DNA from: an uncultured Pirellula sp.
Lineage (GTDB): Bacteria > Planctomycetota > Planctomycetia > Pirellulales > Pirellulaceae
Direction: 5' to 3'
DNA length: 64,000 bases
NCBI GenBank assembly: GCA_903858115.1
Contig: CAIOHR010000006.1
Span: 1 to 64,000 of the forward strand
Positions 26,223 to 36,079 of the stretch are shown here, piece by piece. Within the stretch, counting starts at the first letter, position 1, and every line of letters starts with the position of its first letter. The notes under the pieces are model-generated. The model was not told where the DNA came from and ran no database searches. It saw nothing but the letters and a program-made list of their open reading frames with translations. Made by a program: the position numbers and the translations under genes.

Positions 26223-27664
26223 TCGCGGGAGATGACTCCTGCTTTTTCCAACGGATGCAGTCCGTGTTGCGTGAGCGAGGGAGCCTCGGATCCGGGAAAC
26301 ATCTTCCCTGGATTCGCGATACCGAGAGGATCAAACGCTGACTTCAAGCGTTTCATACAATCAATTTCTTCCTCACGGAACATGTCCGGTAAGAAGTCGC
26401 GTTTCTCGACTCCCAAACCATGTTCGCCCGTTAGCGAGCCTCCCATCTCGACACACATCTTCAAGATACGACCGGCGAGTGCCTCGGCCCGATCGAGATC
26501 TCCGGGAACACGACCGTTGAACAAAATGAGTGGGTGCAGATTGCCGTCACCCGCATGAAAAACGTTGGCAACACGAATACGGGTCTCGCGCGACATTTCG
26601 CCGATGCGGCGCAATGCTTCCCCCAGCTTTCGACGTGGCACGACTCCGTCCTGAACGATGAAGTCCGGTGAAAGCCGTCCTACGGCACTAAATGCGCTTT
26701 TGCGCCCTTTCCAAATAGCCATTCGTTCTTCGGCATCTCGCGCTGGACGCGCTTCGATTGGCTTGCTGGCAGCGATGATCGCGTCGAGACGCTTGCGGTC
26801 TTCTGCGACCACTTCGCGCGGCCCTTCAAGCTCGACGATCAATACCGCTTCTGCACCTGCGGGATACTCGGCATGTACGGCAGCTACAGCAGCCTCTAGT
26901 GCGAGTGCGTCCATGATCTCCATCGCGCCAGGCAGCAAGCCACTTGCGATCACAGCAGACACAGTGTCGCCTGCCTCTTCCAGTGAATTGTATCCGGCCA
27001 GCACCGTATGGAAGCACTCAGCTTTGGGTAACAGTTGCAGCGTGACCTCGAGCGCGATGCCGAACAAACCCTCATTGCCGGTGAACAGCCCACACCAATC
27101 CGGGCCAACACTCTCGCGACTTACCCCGCCCCACTCGACGACTTCGCCAGTGGCTAGCACAGCCTTCATACCTAGGACATGGTTAGCGGTCATCCCATAT
27201 TTGAGGCAATGTGCGCCGCCAGAATTGAATGCGACGTTGCCACCGATGGTGCAGATAGTCTGACTGGATGGATCGGGGGCATAGTACAGACCATGCGGAG
27301 CGGCCGCAATGCTTACAGCCGCGTTGATAACGCCCGACTCAACGACGGCAATGCGATTCAACGGATCCATTTTCAGAATCCGATTAAGCCGATTCATCGC
27401 GATGATGATACCCCCCGCAACGGGTAATGAGCCGCCGGACAGACTCGTACCGCTGCCGCGGGCGACGAATGGCAAGTGATGCTGATGGCACAAACGAACC
27501 AATGCGACGACTTCATCGGTGGTTACTGGAATGGCAACGGCAAGTGGTGATTGCTGGAATGCCGTCAACCCGTCGCTTTGGTAGACGGCAAGTTGCTCTG
27601 AACGCAGCAGCAACTGCTCTGGCCGAAGCAGCGTCTTTAAGTGTTGAATAGCAAGGTGGCTCAT
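26219..27664 (-). CDS. glcD: Glycolate oxidase, subunit GlcD
   Basis: The 481-residue catalytic flavoprotein subunit. The FAD-binding PCMH domain shows [19 protein letters not shown] (residues 67-85) and [19 protein letters not shown]. The C-terminal oxidase domain has [18 protein letters not shown] and [12 protein letters not shown], with the conserved histidines of the lactate/glycolate dehydrogenase group. The length is close to E. coli GlcD (499). Its start overlaps the stop of malate synthase G in an ATGA. The product oxidises glycolate (and often D-lactate). Confidence 0.95.
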   Translation of the reverse strand: MSHLAIQHLKTLLRPEQLLLRSEQLAVYQSDGLTAFQQSPLAVAIPVTTDEVVALVRLCHQHHLPFVARGSGTSLSGGSLPVAGGIIIAMNRLNRILKMDPLNRIAVVESGVINAAVSIAAAPHGLYYAPDPSSQTICTIGGNVAFNSGGAHCLKYGMTANHVLGMKAVLATGEVVEWGGVSRESVGPDWCGLFTGNEGLFGIALEVTLQLLPKAECFHTVLAGYNSLEEAGDTVSAVIASGLLPGAMEIMDALALEAAVAAVHAEYPAGAEAVLIVELEGPREVVAEDRKRLDAIIAASKPIEARPARDAEERMAIWKGRKSAFSAVGRLSPDFIVQDGVVPRRKLGEALRRIGEMSRETRIRVANVFHAGDGNLHPLILFNGRVPGDLDRAEALAGRILKMCVEMGGSLTGEHGLGVEKRDFLPDMFREEEIDCMKRLKSAFDPLGIANPGKMFPGSEAPSLTQHGLHPLEKAGVISRE

Positions 27665-29850
27665 ATTGTCGTTCCGTAATGCTTGCGAGATTTCACTTCT
27701 CGCCGACGAGCATGCAAAATGAATTCGGTGTAGCCGTTAGGTTGCACGCTGCCATGGAACACAAGGTCGCAAGCGGCTTGGAATGCAGTGTTTTCGTCAA
27801 AGTTTGGCGACATAGGTCGATAACTTGGGTCTCTCGCATTTTGACGATCGACTACAGTTGACATTCGCCGAAGTGTTTCGGTCACTTGCTCCCGCGAACA
27901 GACACCGTGCCGCAACCAGTTGGCGATGTGTTGGCTGGAGATGCGCAACGTGGCGCGATCTTCCATGAGGCCGACGTCGTGGATGTCGGGCACTTTCGAA
28001 CAACCCACACCGCTGTCAATCCACCTTACAACGTAGCCGAGAATGCTCTGGACATTGTTGTCGAGTTCTTGCTGGACTTCTTGAGAAGTTGGCCATGTCG
28101 TACCGAGCATTGGCAAAGTCAAAATATCGTCGAGGCTGGCTCGCGATCGTTTGGCAAGTTCTGTTTGGCGTTGTGCCACATTGATTTCGTGATAATGCAG
28201 GGCATGAAGTGTGGCTGCCGTGGGAGAGGGGACCCAGGCTGTATTCGCTCCGGCCATTGGATGCGCTCGCTTGGTCGCGACCATCTGTGCCATGAGGTCC
28301 GGCATGGCATACATACCTTTGCCGATCTGCGCGCGACCACGTAGTCCGCATGCGAGTCCGTTGTCGACATTCCAATCTTCATAGGCAACAATCCAAGGCT
28401 GCGACTTCATGACGTTCTTTCGAACGACCGGACCTGCCTCCATGCTGGTGTGAATCTCGTCACCGGTGCGATCGAGAAAACCGGTATTGATGAACACCAC
28501 GCGATCCTTCGCCACGCGAATACACTCCTTTAGATTGATTGTGGTTCGGCGTTCCTCGTCCATGATTCCGACCTTGACCGATAAAGGAGGTAGTCCGAGT
28601 GCATCTTCAATACGACCGAACAGCTCACAGGTCAACGCGACTTCCTCCGGCCCGTGCATCTTGGGCTTCACGATGTAAATGCTGCCGGTCCGGGAATTAC
28701 GGAACTTCCCTAGGCCTTTTAAATCGAAAGACGAGATCAGGCAGGTGAAAAATGCATCGAGAAAGCCCTCTGGAATTTCGTTACCGTCGCTATCGAGCAC
28801 GGCATCCGTGAACATGTGATGGCCGACGTTTCTCGCAAAGAGTAAACTGCGCCCCGGCAGGATCATCGTGCCACCGTCCGGTTTAGAATAGGTACGGTCA
28901 GGGTGAAGCGTGCGAGTCAGCGAACGACCACCCTTCTCAAAGGTCTCGGACAAATCACCTTGGATCAGCCCCAGCCAATTCGCGTAAGTATGCGTTTTAT
29001 CCGCCGCGTCTACAACTGAAACGGAATCCTCCATGTCCTGAATCGTTGTGATCGCGGATTCGAGCACTACGTCCTTGATACCTGCAGCATCGGTTTTGCC
29101 GATGGGGTGAGCGCGGTCAAATTGAATCTCGATATGCAAACCGTGATTGACGAGCAGAATGGTCGACGGCGATGCAGGTTCCCCAACATAGCCGATAAAT
29201 TTCGTAGCGTCGGCCAAAGTGGTTTGCTGGCTGTCAATCAATGTGACTAAGAGTTTTCCATTTTGCACGGCATATCCGGCTGCGTCCTTATGGCTGCCGC
29301 TTGCGAGTGGAGCAGCCTTATCCAAGAACTCGCGTGTGAAGGCGATAACCTTCGCACCACGCTTGTGGTTGAAGTCACCGGACTTTTTACAGCCATCGGT
29401 TTCAGGAATTACATCCGTTCCGTAGAGCGCGTCATAAAGACTGCCCCAGCGAGCGTTGGCGGCATTGATCGCGTAACGTGCGTTGGTCACAGGCACAACC
29501 AGTTGCGGCCCGGCAATGTTCGCCACTTCATGATCGACATTCTCTGTGGTTGCCGAGAAATCTGGCCCTTCCGGTAGTAGATAACCGATCTCAATTAAGA
29601 ACCTCTTGTAGGCTTCTGCATCATGAGGTTGGCCAGCGTGCGTGCGATGCCACTCGTCAATGCTGGACTGAAGATCGTCACGTTTGGCCAGCAGTGCGCG
29701 GACTCGAGGTGTGAGGTCGGTAACAATTCTCTCAAACGCCTCCCAGACCGCTATTGGCTTGAGACCCGTACCAGGACAGATGTATTGGGTAAGCAGTTCA
29801 TTCAGAATAGTAGCGACTTGGAGACGGCCTTGTAAGATTCGTTGTGTCAT
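27661..29850 (-). CDS. glcB: Malate synthase G
   Basis: A 729-residue enzyme condensing glyoxylate with acetyl-CoA to malate. Start ATG at 29850 ([13 protein letters not shown]) is chosen because it gives the normal length (about 720) and the opening; a reading from 29925 would add 25 unmatched residues. Typical regions are [20 protein letters not shown] near residue 115, [18 protein letters not shown] near 265, [19 protein letters not shown], and [15 protein letters not shown]. It comes first in the operon, which places the glyoxylate-consuming step ahead of the oxidase. In E. coli the order is glcDEFGBA, so the position differs. Confidence 0.95.
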   Translation of the reverse strand: MTQRILQGRLQVATILNELLTQYICPGTGLKPIAVWEAFERIVTDLTPRVRALLAKRDDLQSSIDEWHRTHAGQPHDAEAYKRFLIEIGYLLPEGPDFSATTENVDHEVANIAGPQLVVPVTNARYAINAANARWGSLYDALYGTDVIPETDGCKKSGDFNHKRGAKVIAFTREFLDKAAPLASGSHKDAAGYAVQNGKLLVTLIDSQQTTLADATKFIGYVGEPASPSTILLVNHGLHIEIQFDRAHPIGKTDAAGIKDVVLESAITTIQDMEDSVSVVDAADKTHTYANWLGLIQGDLSETFEKGGRSLTRTLHPDRTYSKPDGGTMILPGRSLLFARNVGHHMFTDAVLDSDGNEIPEGFLDAFFTCLISSFDLKGLGKFRNSRTGSIYIVKPKMHGPEEVALTCELFGRIEDALGLPPLSVKVGIMDEERRTTINLKECIRVAKDRVVFINTGFLDRTGDEIHTSMEAGPVVRKNVMKSQPWIVAYEDWNVDNGLACGLRGRAQIGKGMYAMPDLMAQMVATKRAHPMAGANTAWVPSPTAATLHALHYHEINVAQRQTELAKRSRASLDDILTLPMLGTTWPTSQEVQQELDNNVQSILGYVVRWIDSGVGCSKVPDIHDVGLMEDRATLRISSQHIANWLRHGVCSREQVTETLRRMSTVVDRQNARDPSYRPMSPNFDENTAFQAACDLVFHGSVQPNGYTEFILHARRREVKSRKHYGTTI

Positions 29851-29925
29851 AATATTTCGTGGAACTTCGCAGCGGAAGGCTGATGCGGGAAGACTAGCTT
29901 GATTGTACAAGTTCAAGCCGTTCAC

Positions 29926-30320
29926 CGTAGCATATCCCTATCGGACAGCAACAGGTTTGGTCCCATCACCATGATTTACAAACGGGAAGTTCGAGCATTG
30001 TCGCGGGGTCGGCGCGATATGATGAAGGAATGGCCAGCGGTTGCAGGCGATTCTCAACGGATTTAACCTTTGGGTTCAAACCGTTTTGGGCTTCAAGTGG
30101 TAGACGAACGCTTTAAATTGTTGCGGGATTCTAAAGGATCCAAAGCGTCCTGAAAAGTAATTCGCGTTGGGATTGCTGTCGGTTGCGTCGACTGACAGTA
30201 GATTGCATTCGGCACTAACTGTAAGATGGATTCTTCCACTGCTGTTGGTTGTTGTCCGTATCATTGCTGATGCTTGGGGATTAGAAGTACAGGAAGTCAT
30301 TACGAAAATGGGTTGGGAAA
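29926..30320. other. Upstream region of the glc operon
   Basis: Nearly 400 bases that should contain the glc promoter on the minus strand. An 88-codon minus frame (30076-30342) is open, with an end FRIPQQFKAFVYHLKPKTV, but it has no recognisable family. No glcC-type regulator gene is seen. Confidence 0.4.
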
Positions 30321-30506
30321 CATGAACTTTTCTATGCACCAAACATCCAACGGGAAGTCACCGGTTCCATCGACGGTGCTCTGGCAGATGGCTCGCGAGT
30401 TGAAATATCGACCTATCAATGCCAATTGAATTGGTTTGCGAACTCAGGTCAAACGCCTCTGCTTGGCGTCGGGCTACTGCCGGCAAAGGAATTACGCGTC
30501 GACTAC
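30321..30506 (+). pseudogene. Clan AA aspartic protease remnant
   Basis: One frame encodes GALADGSRVEISTYQCQLNW and, a few residues on, QTPLLGVGLLPAKELRVDY followed by TTATTSIS. This is the C-terminal part of the small retropepsin-like (clan AA) aspartic proteases found in planctomycetes, whose pattern is LADG-x-V-x(3)-Y-x(2)-x-V-W and PLLG-x-x-LL-x(4)-L-x-VDY. The catalytic D-T/S-G part is missing, and several residues between W and PLLG look deleted. The first codons before 30360 also resemble the family only weakly. It is a fragment with no start codon. Confidence 0.6.
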
Positions 30507-30595
30507 ACAACGGCAACCACGAGCATCAGTACAACAATAGGTGGGAACAGCCACGGAATCAGCGGTGCATCTTGGACGAACCAACCCAACGCAGA

Positions 30596-32986
30596 ATGGC
30601 AGCGGTTGAAACTGCGCCGGTAGATGGATTGGAATCGGAGAAGCCGCGATTTGTAAATTGCCGTTTGCTATTTCCGCTACTCGCCCTCTGCGTCTTCGCG
30701 TTGTTCCCAGCTTCGCCGACCGCGGCAGATGATGCGGCAGACTTGGCTAAGCTCGCTCCGGATGTCCTTACCATGGAGCAGCGGAGTGAAGCGGCGGGCA
30801 TGATCGACCGCGAGATTCGTCGCCGCACGGCCGAGGTCAACGCTCGCAACCGCGAGCAGTGGTCCCAAATCACATCGCGGGAACAATGGGAGAAGTTTCG
30901 CGACGAGCGGGTGGCCGCGCTGCGGCGTTCGCTCGGAGACTATCCTGCACCTCCCGCTAAGCTCAATGTGCGCACTACGAGCATTCTCACTGGCGAAGGT
31001 TTTAAGATTGAGAACACCGTCTACGAAAGTCGCCCTGGTCAGTGGGTAACGGGCAACCTCTATGTGCCCGACAAGCCGACTGATTCGATGCCGGGCATCC
31101 TGATCGCGCACGCTCATCACGGCGGCAAACGCGATAGCGAGCTTCAGGACATGGGCATGACCTGGGCTCGCGCCGGCTGTCTGGTCCTGGTGATCGACCA
31201 GGTGGGCTACGGCGAGCGCCGCGCGCATCCGTTCAGCAGCGACGAAGACTATGCGAAGCCGTACCGAACAGGTCGCCAAGACTATTACTTTCGCCAGGAC
31301 ACCGGAGTGCAACTTCAACTGCTGGGCGATAGTCTGATGGGCTGGATGGCCTGGGATCTGATGCGCGGTGTTGATCTACTTCTGGCCCGTGACGGCATTG
31401 ACGCCAAGAAAATCATTCTTTTGGGTGCTGTCGCGGGTGGCGGCGACCCGGCGGGGGTCACGGCTTCTCTCGATCACCGCATTGCCTGTTGCGTGCCGTT
31501 TAACTTTGGCGGTCCACAACCGGAAACTCGCTATCCCCTGCCAGAGGACGCCGAGACAAGCTTCAACTACCTGGGAGGTGCTTACTGGGAGTCCACTCGC
31601 GGTCTGCGACTCGGCGGCCGTGACGATTTTTTGCACTGGGTCATTGTCGGCAGCATCGCGCCGCGCCGGCTGATTCATGCCCACGAATTCTCTTGGGATC
31701 AGGAGCGCGATCCAGTCTGGAAACGGTATCAGAAAATCTGGGGCGAGTTCTACAATACGCCCGAAAACCTGGGCTTCGCGCATGGCAAAGGCCTGCTCAG
31801 CCAGCGTCCACCCGAGGCCTCGCACTGCAACAACATCGGCGTTTTCCACAGGCAGATGATTCATCCACTGTTCGAGCGTTGGTTTGGCATCAAGGTCACT
31901 GCGAAAGACGAATACAGCGCACCTCGCATGCCTGCGGAACTAATCTGCCTGACCGACCAGGCCCGGCAGGAATTAAAGCCTCAGAGCCTGAATCAACTGA
32001 TGAGTGCCATCGGCCAGGAACGCATCGACGCCGCCCGCAAACGACTCATCGGAAAGTCGCCGGCTGAGCGTCGCGAGCTCCTGCGAGCCGACTGGAGCAA
32101 GGTGCTGGGTGAAGTTTCGCTGGCCAAGTCACCCGTGATCAAAGCCACTGCGGTCGATGACCAACCCATTGCTGGCGCGAAGGTCGAACGCATCGTCTTG
32201 GAAGTGGAACCGGGAATCGTCGTGCCTGTGCTGGTCCTCTCGCCGGCCAAGCAGCTTGACAAGGCTCCAGTGGTCATTGGCTTGGCACAGTCCGGCAAGG
32301 CTGGATTCCTCAAGGAGCGATCAACGGAGTTACAGAAGCTCATCCAGTCTGGTGTGATGGTTGTCCTACCGGATGTGCGCGGTATCGGCGAATCGCGCGC
32401 GGACGATATCGACCTGACAACGAACCTGCAGCTGTTCGGCGAGACATTGCTGGGCCAACGGCTGCGTGACTTACGCTCGATCCTAGCTTACCTGCGTGAT
32501 CGGAAAGACGTCCATGGTTCGCAGATCGCCCTCTGGGGCGACGCCTTTGCACCGCCGAACCCAGCAAACACCGACTTCAAGGTGCCCCGCAACGTTGACG
32601 GATGGCCTCGTGGGCCGGAACCGCTGGGCAGCCAACTGGTATTGTTAGGTGCTCTGTTCGATGACGACATCCGCGCTGTCTACCTGGCAGGCGGCCTGGC
32701 CAGCTACCACGACGTATTGACGAATTTTGCAGTGTTGATCCCGCACAGCGCGTCAGTGCCGGGAGCACTAACAGCCGGCGACATGTGCGACCTGGCCTGC
32801 AGCTTGGCGCCCAAACCCCTGCGGATGGAGGCGCTTGTCAATCATTTGAACCGCACTGTCCCAATCTCCGAACTGCACGGGGACCACGCACTGTATGTGC
32901 AAGCCTACACGTCAACTCCGAGCGCCTTCAGTATTTCTGAATTGCGATCATCGCCAGCAAACTGGCTCTTGGAACAACTCCGCTAA
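30596..32986 (+). CDS. Secreted two-domain alpha/beta hydrolase
   Basis: A 796-residue protein with two alpha/beta-hydrolase domains in one chain. The ATG at 30596 is chosen because a signal peptide follows (hydrophobic core LLFPLLALCVFALFPASPTA); a reading from 30419 adds unrelated residues. Domain 1 (about 60-430) resembles dienelactone hydrolase/acetyl xylan esterase folds: GILIAHAHHGGKRD, VLVIDQVGYGERR, and GAVAGGGDPAGV where the nucleophile elbow would be. Domain 2 (about 480-796) has VVLPDVRGIGESRADD and LWGDAFAPPNPAN (about 647-659). Both elbows show Ala where Ser is expected. The protein is GC-rich relative to genes before 30 kb. An ester-releasing role on plant or algal glycans is possible but not shown. 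Confidence 0.75.
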   Translation: MAAVETAPVDGLESEKPRFVNCRLLFPLLALCVFALFPASPTAADDAADLAKLAPDVLTMEQRSEAAGMIDREIRRRTAEVNARNREQWSQITSREQWEKFRDERVAALRRSLGDYPAPPAKLNVRTTSILTGEGFKIENTVYESRPGQWVTGNLYVPDKPTDSMPGILIAHAHHGGKRDSELQDMGMTWARAGCLVLVIDQVGYGERRAHPFSSDEDYAKPYRTGRQDYYFRQDTGVQLQLLGDSLMGWMAWDLMRGVDLLLARDGIDAKKIILLGAVAGGGDPAGVTASLDHRIACCVPFNFGGPQPETRYPLPEDAETSFNYLGGAYWESTRGLRLGGRDDFLHWVIVGSIAPRRLIHAHEFSWDQERDPVWKRYQKIWGEFYNTPENLGFAHGKGLLSQRPPEASHCNNIGVFHRQMIHPLFERWFGIKVTAKDEYSAPRMPAELICLTDQARQELKPQSLNQLMSAIGQERIDAARKRLIGKSPAERRELLRADWSKVLGEVSLAKSPVIKATAVDDQPIAGAKVERIVLEVEPGIVVPVLVLSPAKQLDKAPVVIGLAQSGKAGFLKERSTELQKLIQSGVMVVLPDVRGIGESRADDIDLTTNLQLFGETLLGQRLRDLRSILAYLRDRKDVHGSQIALWGDAFAPPNPANTDFKVPRNVDGWPRGPEPLGSQLVLLGALFDDDIRAVYLAGGLASYHDVLTNFAVLIPHSASVPGALTAGDMCDLACSLAPKPLRMEALVNHLNRTVPISELHGDHALYVQAYTSTPSAFSISELRSSPANWLLEQLR

Positions 32987-33222
32987 AGTCACATCGACAG
33001 TAGGGTGGTGACGAGAGTGAAGAAAGCGGTGGTGCCAAACCGGAGCGAGTTACGGCTTGGCATGAAAAGTCTATTCGGCAAATGACTTGGATCTCGAAAC
33101 GGCGAGTGCCGCATCTTCACTGCGGGATTTGGTTGAGTTTCTGGCCTGCCTCAGGTAGGCTACGACTCTGTCAACCATCCATTTCGTGGGGCTCGGTCCA
33201 TCATAACGTTAGATCGGTTCAA

Positions 33223-34611
33223 ATGCACAGAAGAACAATTGCCGGATTCAACGCAATCGCATTGGCGTCAGCTTTATTGGCGTTGACGGCCATAGCCGCA
33301 CCGATTGATGAACCAACCGGAGCGAATGTGCGGGATATCAGCTCACGTCGCGAGCTGTTCGTTGATCGGTACTTGATCGATCGACTCGACAACGCGACGC
33401 TCAAGCTGCATGAACCACAACTTGCTCCGGCCATGACCGAACCAGCCGACAACCTCGAATACGGGACCGTGATCAAGGACGGCGAACTCTTTCGGCTCTA
33501 TACGCGCGAGGGCCGGGGAGCCAAGTTCGATGGTGATGCTCCGGAGGTCACTCGTTACTGCGAAAGCCGCGACGGCATCCATTGGACGAAGCCGAAGCTA
33601 GGGCTATTTGAGATTGACGGCAGCAAGGACAACAACGTTATCCTACACGAGGCGCCGTTCTGCCATAACTTCTCGCCATTTCTCGACGCCCGACCGAATG
33701 TGCCACCCGACGAGCGATTCAAAGCGCTGGCTGGAACAGTGAAGACGGGGCTGGTTGCGTTCCTTTCGGGAGATGGCATCCGCTGGCGAAAGCTGCAGCC
33801 CGAACCAGTCGTCACTTATACGAAGGAATACGCTTTCGACTCGCAGAACGTCTCGTTCTGGTCCGAAAGCGAGAGTTGTTACGTCTGCTACTTCCGCCAT
33901 TTCCTAGACAAAGAACTGCGGTCAGTCTGCCGCACAACATCACTCGATTTCGTAAAGTGGACCGAGCCAGTGCCGCTCAAACCAAACTTCGACGGCGAGC
34001 ATATCTACACGACGCTGACGCATCCCTATTTTCGAGCGACGCATATCTACGTAGCAACTCCAACGCGTTTTCATCCTGGTCGTGGCGAGAGCACGGACAT
34101 CCTTTTTATGACGGCTCGCGGCAACGGCCCTTTCGATCGTACATTTCGCGAAGCCTTCATCCGCCCTGGCCTGGATCCGGCGCGCTGGGGTAATCGCTCG
34201 AACTACGCGGCGCTTAACATCGTTCCAACTGGCCCTGCCGAGATGTCGATCTATACGACTCCCTTTCGCCGCTTTACGCTGCGGCTCGACGGCTTCGCGT
34301 CTGTGCATGTCGGCGCGGACGTCGGGGAGCTGGTCACGAAACCGTTCATGTTCTCCGGCAAGGAACTCGTGGTCAACTACGCAACGAGCGCCGGTGGCAG
34401 TATGAGAGTCGAGTTGCAAGACGCCGCTGGAAAAGCGATCCCAGGCTTCACGCTCGCCGATTGCCGCAATCTAGTCGGCGATGCCATCGAGCAACCGGTC
34501 GCTTGGACCAAAGGCGGCGACGTCTCATCTCACATCGGCAAACCGGTTCGCCTACGCATCGTCATGCAGGAGGCGGATCTGTATGCTCTGCAGTTTCGAC
34601 CCGGTCCATAA
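33223..34611 (+). CDS. Glycosidase-like propeller protein
   Basis: A secreted protein of 462 residues from the ATG at 33223, where a signal peptide begins (MHRRTIAGFNAIALASALLA). The mature protein opens with SSRRELFVDRYLIDRLDNAT, a planctomycete pattern found in proteins distantly related to GH32/GH43/GH117 five-bladed propeller glycosidases. EDG or acidic catalytic triads cannot be fixed by eye. The C-terminal 100 residues form a beta-sandwich-like domain (FSGKELVVNYATSAGGSMRV and ADLYALQFRPG). The gene follows the hydrolase by about 240 bp; a family B repeat lies in that gap. Confidence 0.65.
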   Translation: MHRRTIAGFNAIALASALLALTAIAAPIDEPTGANVRDISSRRELFVDRYLIDRLDNATLKLHEPQLAPAMTEPADNLEYGTVIKDGELFRLYTREGRGAKFDGDAPEVTRYCESRDGIHWTKPKLGLFEIDGSKDNNVILHEAPFCHNFSPFLDARPNVPPDERFKALAGTVKTGLVAFLSGDGIRWRKLQPEPVVTYTKEYAFDSQNVSFWSESESCYVCYFRHFLDKELRSVCRTTSLDFVKWTEPVPLKPNFDGEHIYTTLTHPYFRATHIYVATPTRFHPGRGESTDILFMTARGNGPFDRTFREAFIRPGLDPARWGNRSNYAALNIVPTGPAEMSIYTTPFRRFTLRLDGFASVHVGADVGELVTKPFMFSGKELVVNYATSAGGSMRVELQDAAGKAIPGFTLADCRNLVGDAIEQPVAWTKGGDVSSHIGKPVRLRIVMQEADLYALQFRPGP

Positions 34612-34721
34612 AGCCTCAGCCGCGCAAGTCGGCCGATCAACCGCTTCATCGCGGTAGTGATTTCCGAACCCTCGACGGGAACCGTTGCGGGGCTAAACTC
34701 TAGTAGAAAGGGGACATCCGC

Positions 34722-35963
34722 ATGAGAAAACCATTTCTCGCCATGATGCTATTGATACTGAGCATCAATCTTGTACTGGCTGGCCATTCTCTAGCTGATG
34801 AGCCAACTAGCGAGCAGCCGTTGATTGGCTACACGGAACTGCAAACCAATCTGCCAGGTGGACGGCATGCGAACGTGCGTACAATGCGCGCGACGGTGGT
34901 TCGAGCGGATGGATCGGGCCGAGCGAGGATCGCCGATGAACTCGCTGACGAGACCGATGCGTGGACTCAGTTCGCAGGCTGGTCGCCGGACGGAAAACAG
35001 GCGATCGTATCTCGCGGGTGGCAAGACGCAGAGAACGCGAATTGGGAACAAGAGCATAAGACTTTTCGCATGGAGCCTAAAAAGTGGTTGCTCGATTCGT
35101 GCCTGGTCAATATTGCAACAGGCAAGGTTTCGAACCTCACAGCCGTGGATCGAGTCAGCCACTACAATAGCGGTCTGTTTTTCATGCCTGAAGTGAAGAC
35201 ACTCGGCTCGGCGGCCCAAGCGACGACCAATAGGCTTGGCTTCACGCCGCTGATCAACGGAGTGTCGAAACCTTTTGTGATGGATCTTGACGGCCGCAAC
35301 AAGCAGGATCTGTCAAGCACGAACGCGGGGTTTACCTACGGATACAGCGCGTCGCCGGATGGCAATCTCATCAGTTATCATGAGAACTATCAGGTCTACA
35401 TCGCCAAAGCAGATGGCTCGGAGAAGCGGCATATCAATACCGGTCATCCCTTTGACTTCGGCCCACGCTGGTCGCCCGATGGAAAGTGGCTGCTGTTTGT
35501 CAGTGGCGAGCATTATGACTGCCATCCGCATATCGTTCGCGCCGACGGCATGGGCTTGAAGAAGCTCGCCGATCGAGCCGGTTATCGCGGCGTGACCGAG
35601 TTCCTCGATGTCGATGACTTCCACGGAGGAAGCAGCGACGTGCCGGTCTGGTCGGTGGATAGCCAGTCGGTCTTCTACACTGCCAAGGTCGGCAACAACG
35701 TCGAGCTTTTTCAGATCACGCTGGACGGTGTGAACATTCAACTTACCAAGACGCCCGATGGCACAACGCACTATCATCCTACCCCGTCAGGGGACGGCAG
35801 GCAGTTGCTCTATGGTTCGAAACGCAATGGTGTTCGGCAACTGTTCGTGATGACCCTCGCCGATCTCGGCGAGACGCAACTCACCCATCTCAAGATCGGC
35901 TTCGGAGCCATGTGGCCGCACTGGCAACCGGCTGAATCGGCCCAATCTCTACCCATCCCGTAA
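34722..35963 (+). CDS. Secreted TolB-like beta-propeller protein
   Basis: A 413-residue exported protein. The signal peptide is at about residues 1-25. The body consists of PD40/WD40-like (TolB-type) blades with the hallmark SPDG: AGWSPDGKQAIVSRG, YSASPDGNLISYHENYQV, RWSPDGKWLLFVSGEHYD, and HPTPSGDGRQLLYGSKRNGV. The pattern resembles the propeller half of TolB and of dipeptidyl peptidases, but no peptidase domain follows. It probably binds a protein or glycan partner in the periplasm. An AAAGGGG tract about 11 bases before the ATG may serve as ribosome-binding site. Confidence 0.72.
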   Translation: MRKPFLAMMLLILSINLVLAGHSLADEPTSEQPLIGYTELQTNLPGGRHANVRTMRATVVRADGSGRARIADELADETDAWTQFAGWSPDGKQAIVSRGWQDAENANWEQEHKTFRMEPKKWLLDSCLVNIATGKVSNLTAVDRVSHYNSGLFFMPEVKTLGSAAQATTNRLGFTPLINGVSKPFVMDLDGRNKQDLSSTNAGFTYGYSASPDGNLISYHENYQVYIAKADGSEKRHINTGHPFDFGPRWSPDGKWLLFVSGEHYDCHPHIVRADGMGLKKLADRAGYRGVTEFLDVDDFHGGSSDVPVWSVDSQSVFYTAKVGNNVELFQITLDGVNIQLTKTPDGTTHYHPTPSGDGRQLLYGSKRNGVRQLFVMTLADLGETQLTHLKIGFGAMWPHWQPAESAQSLPIP

Positions 35964-36079
35964 CCAAAGCCGCCAAGGCTTTCGGCGAATTCGATTGCAA
36001 TATTCCGAAACTCTTGGCGAGTTCCGCTACCGAAATCCCTTCGCGTTGGTTGCCAAACTCTTCTCAGTTGCGGCGTTAG

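Noticed and set aside
30076..30342. 88-codon minus-strand frame
   Set aside because: No family, no clear ribosome-binding site, and it overlaps the aspartic-protease remnant on the other strand.
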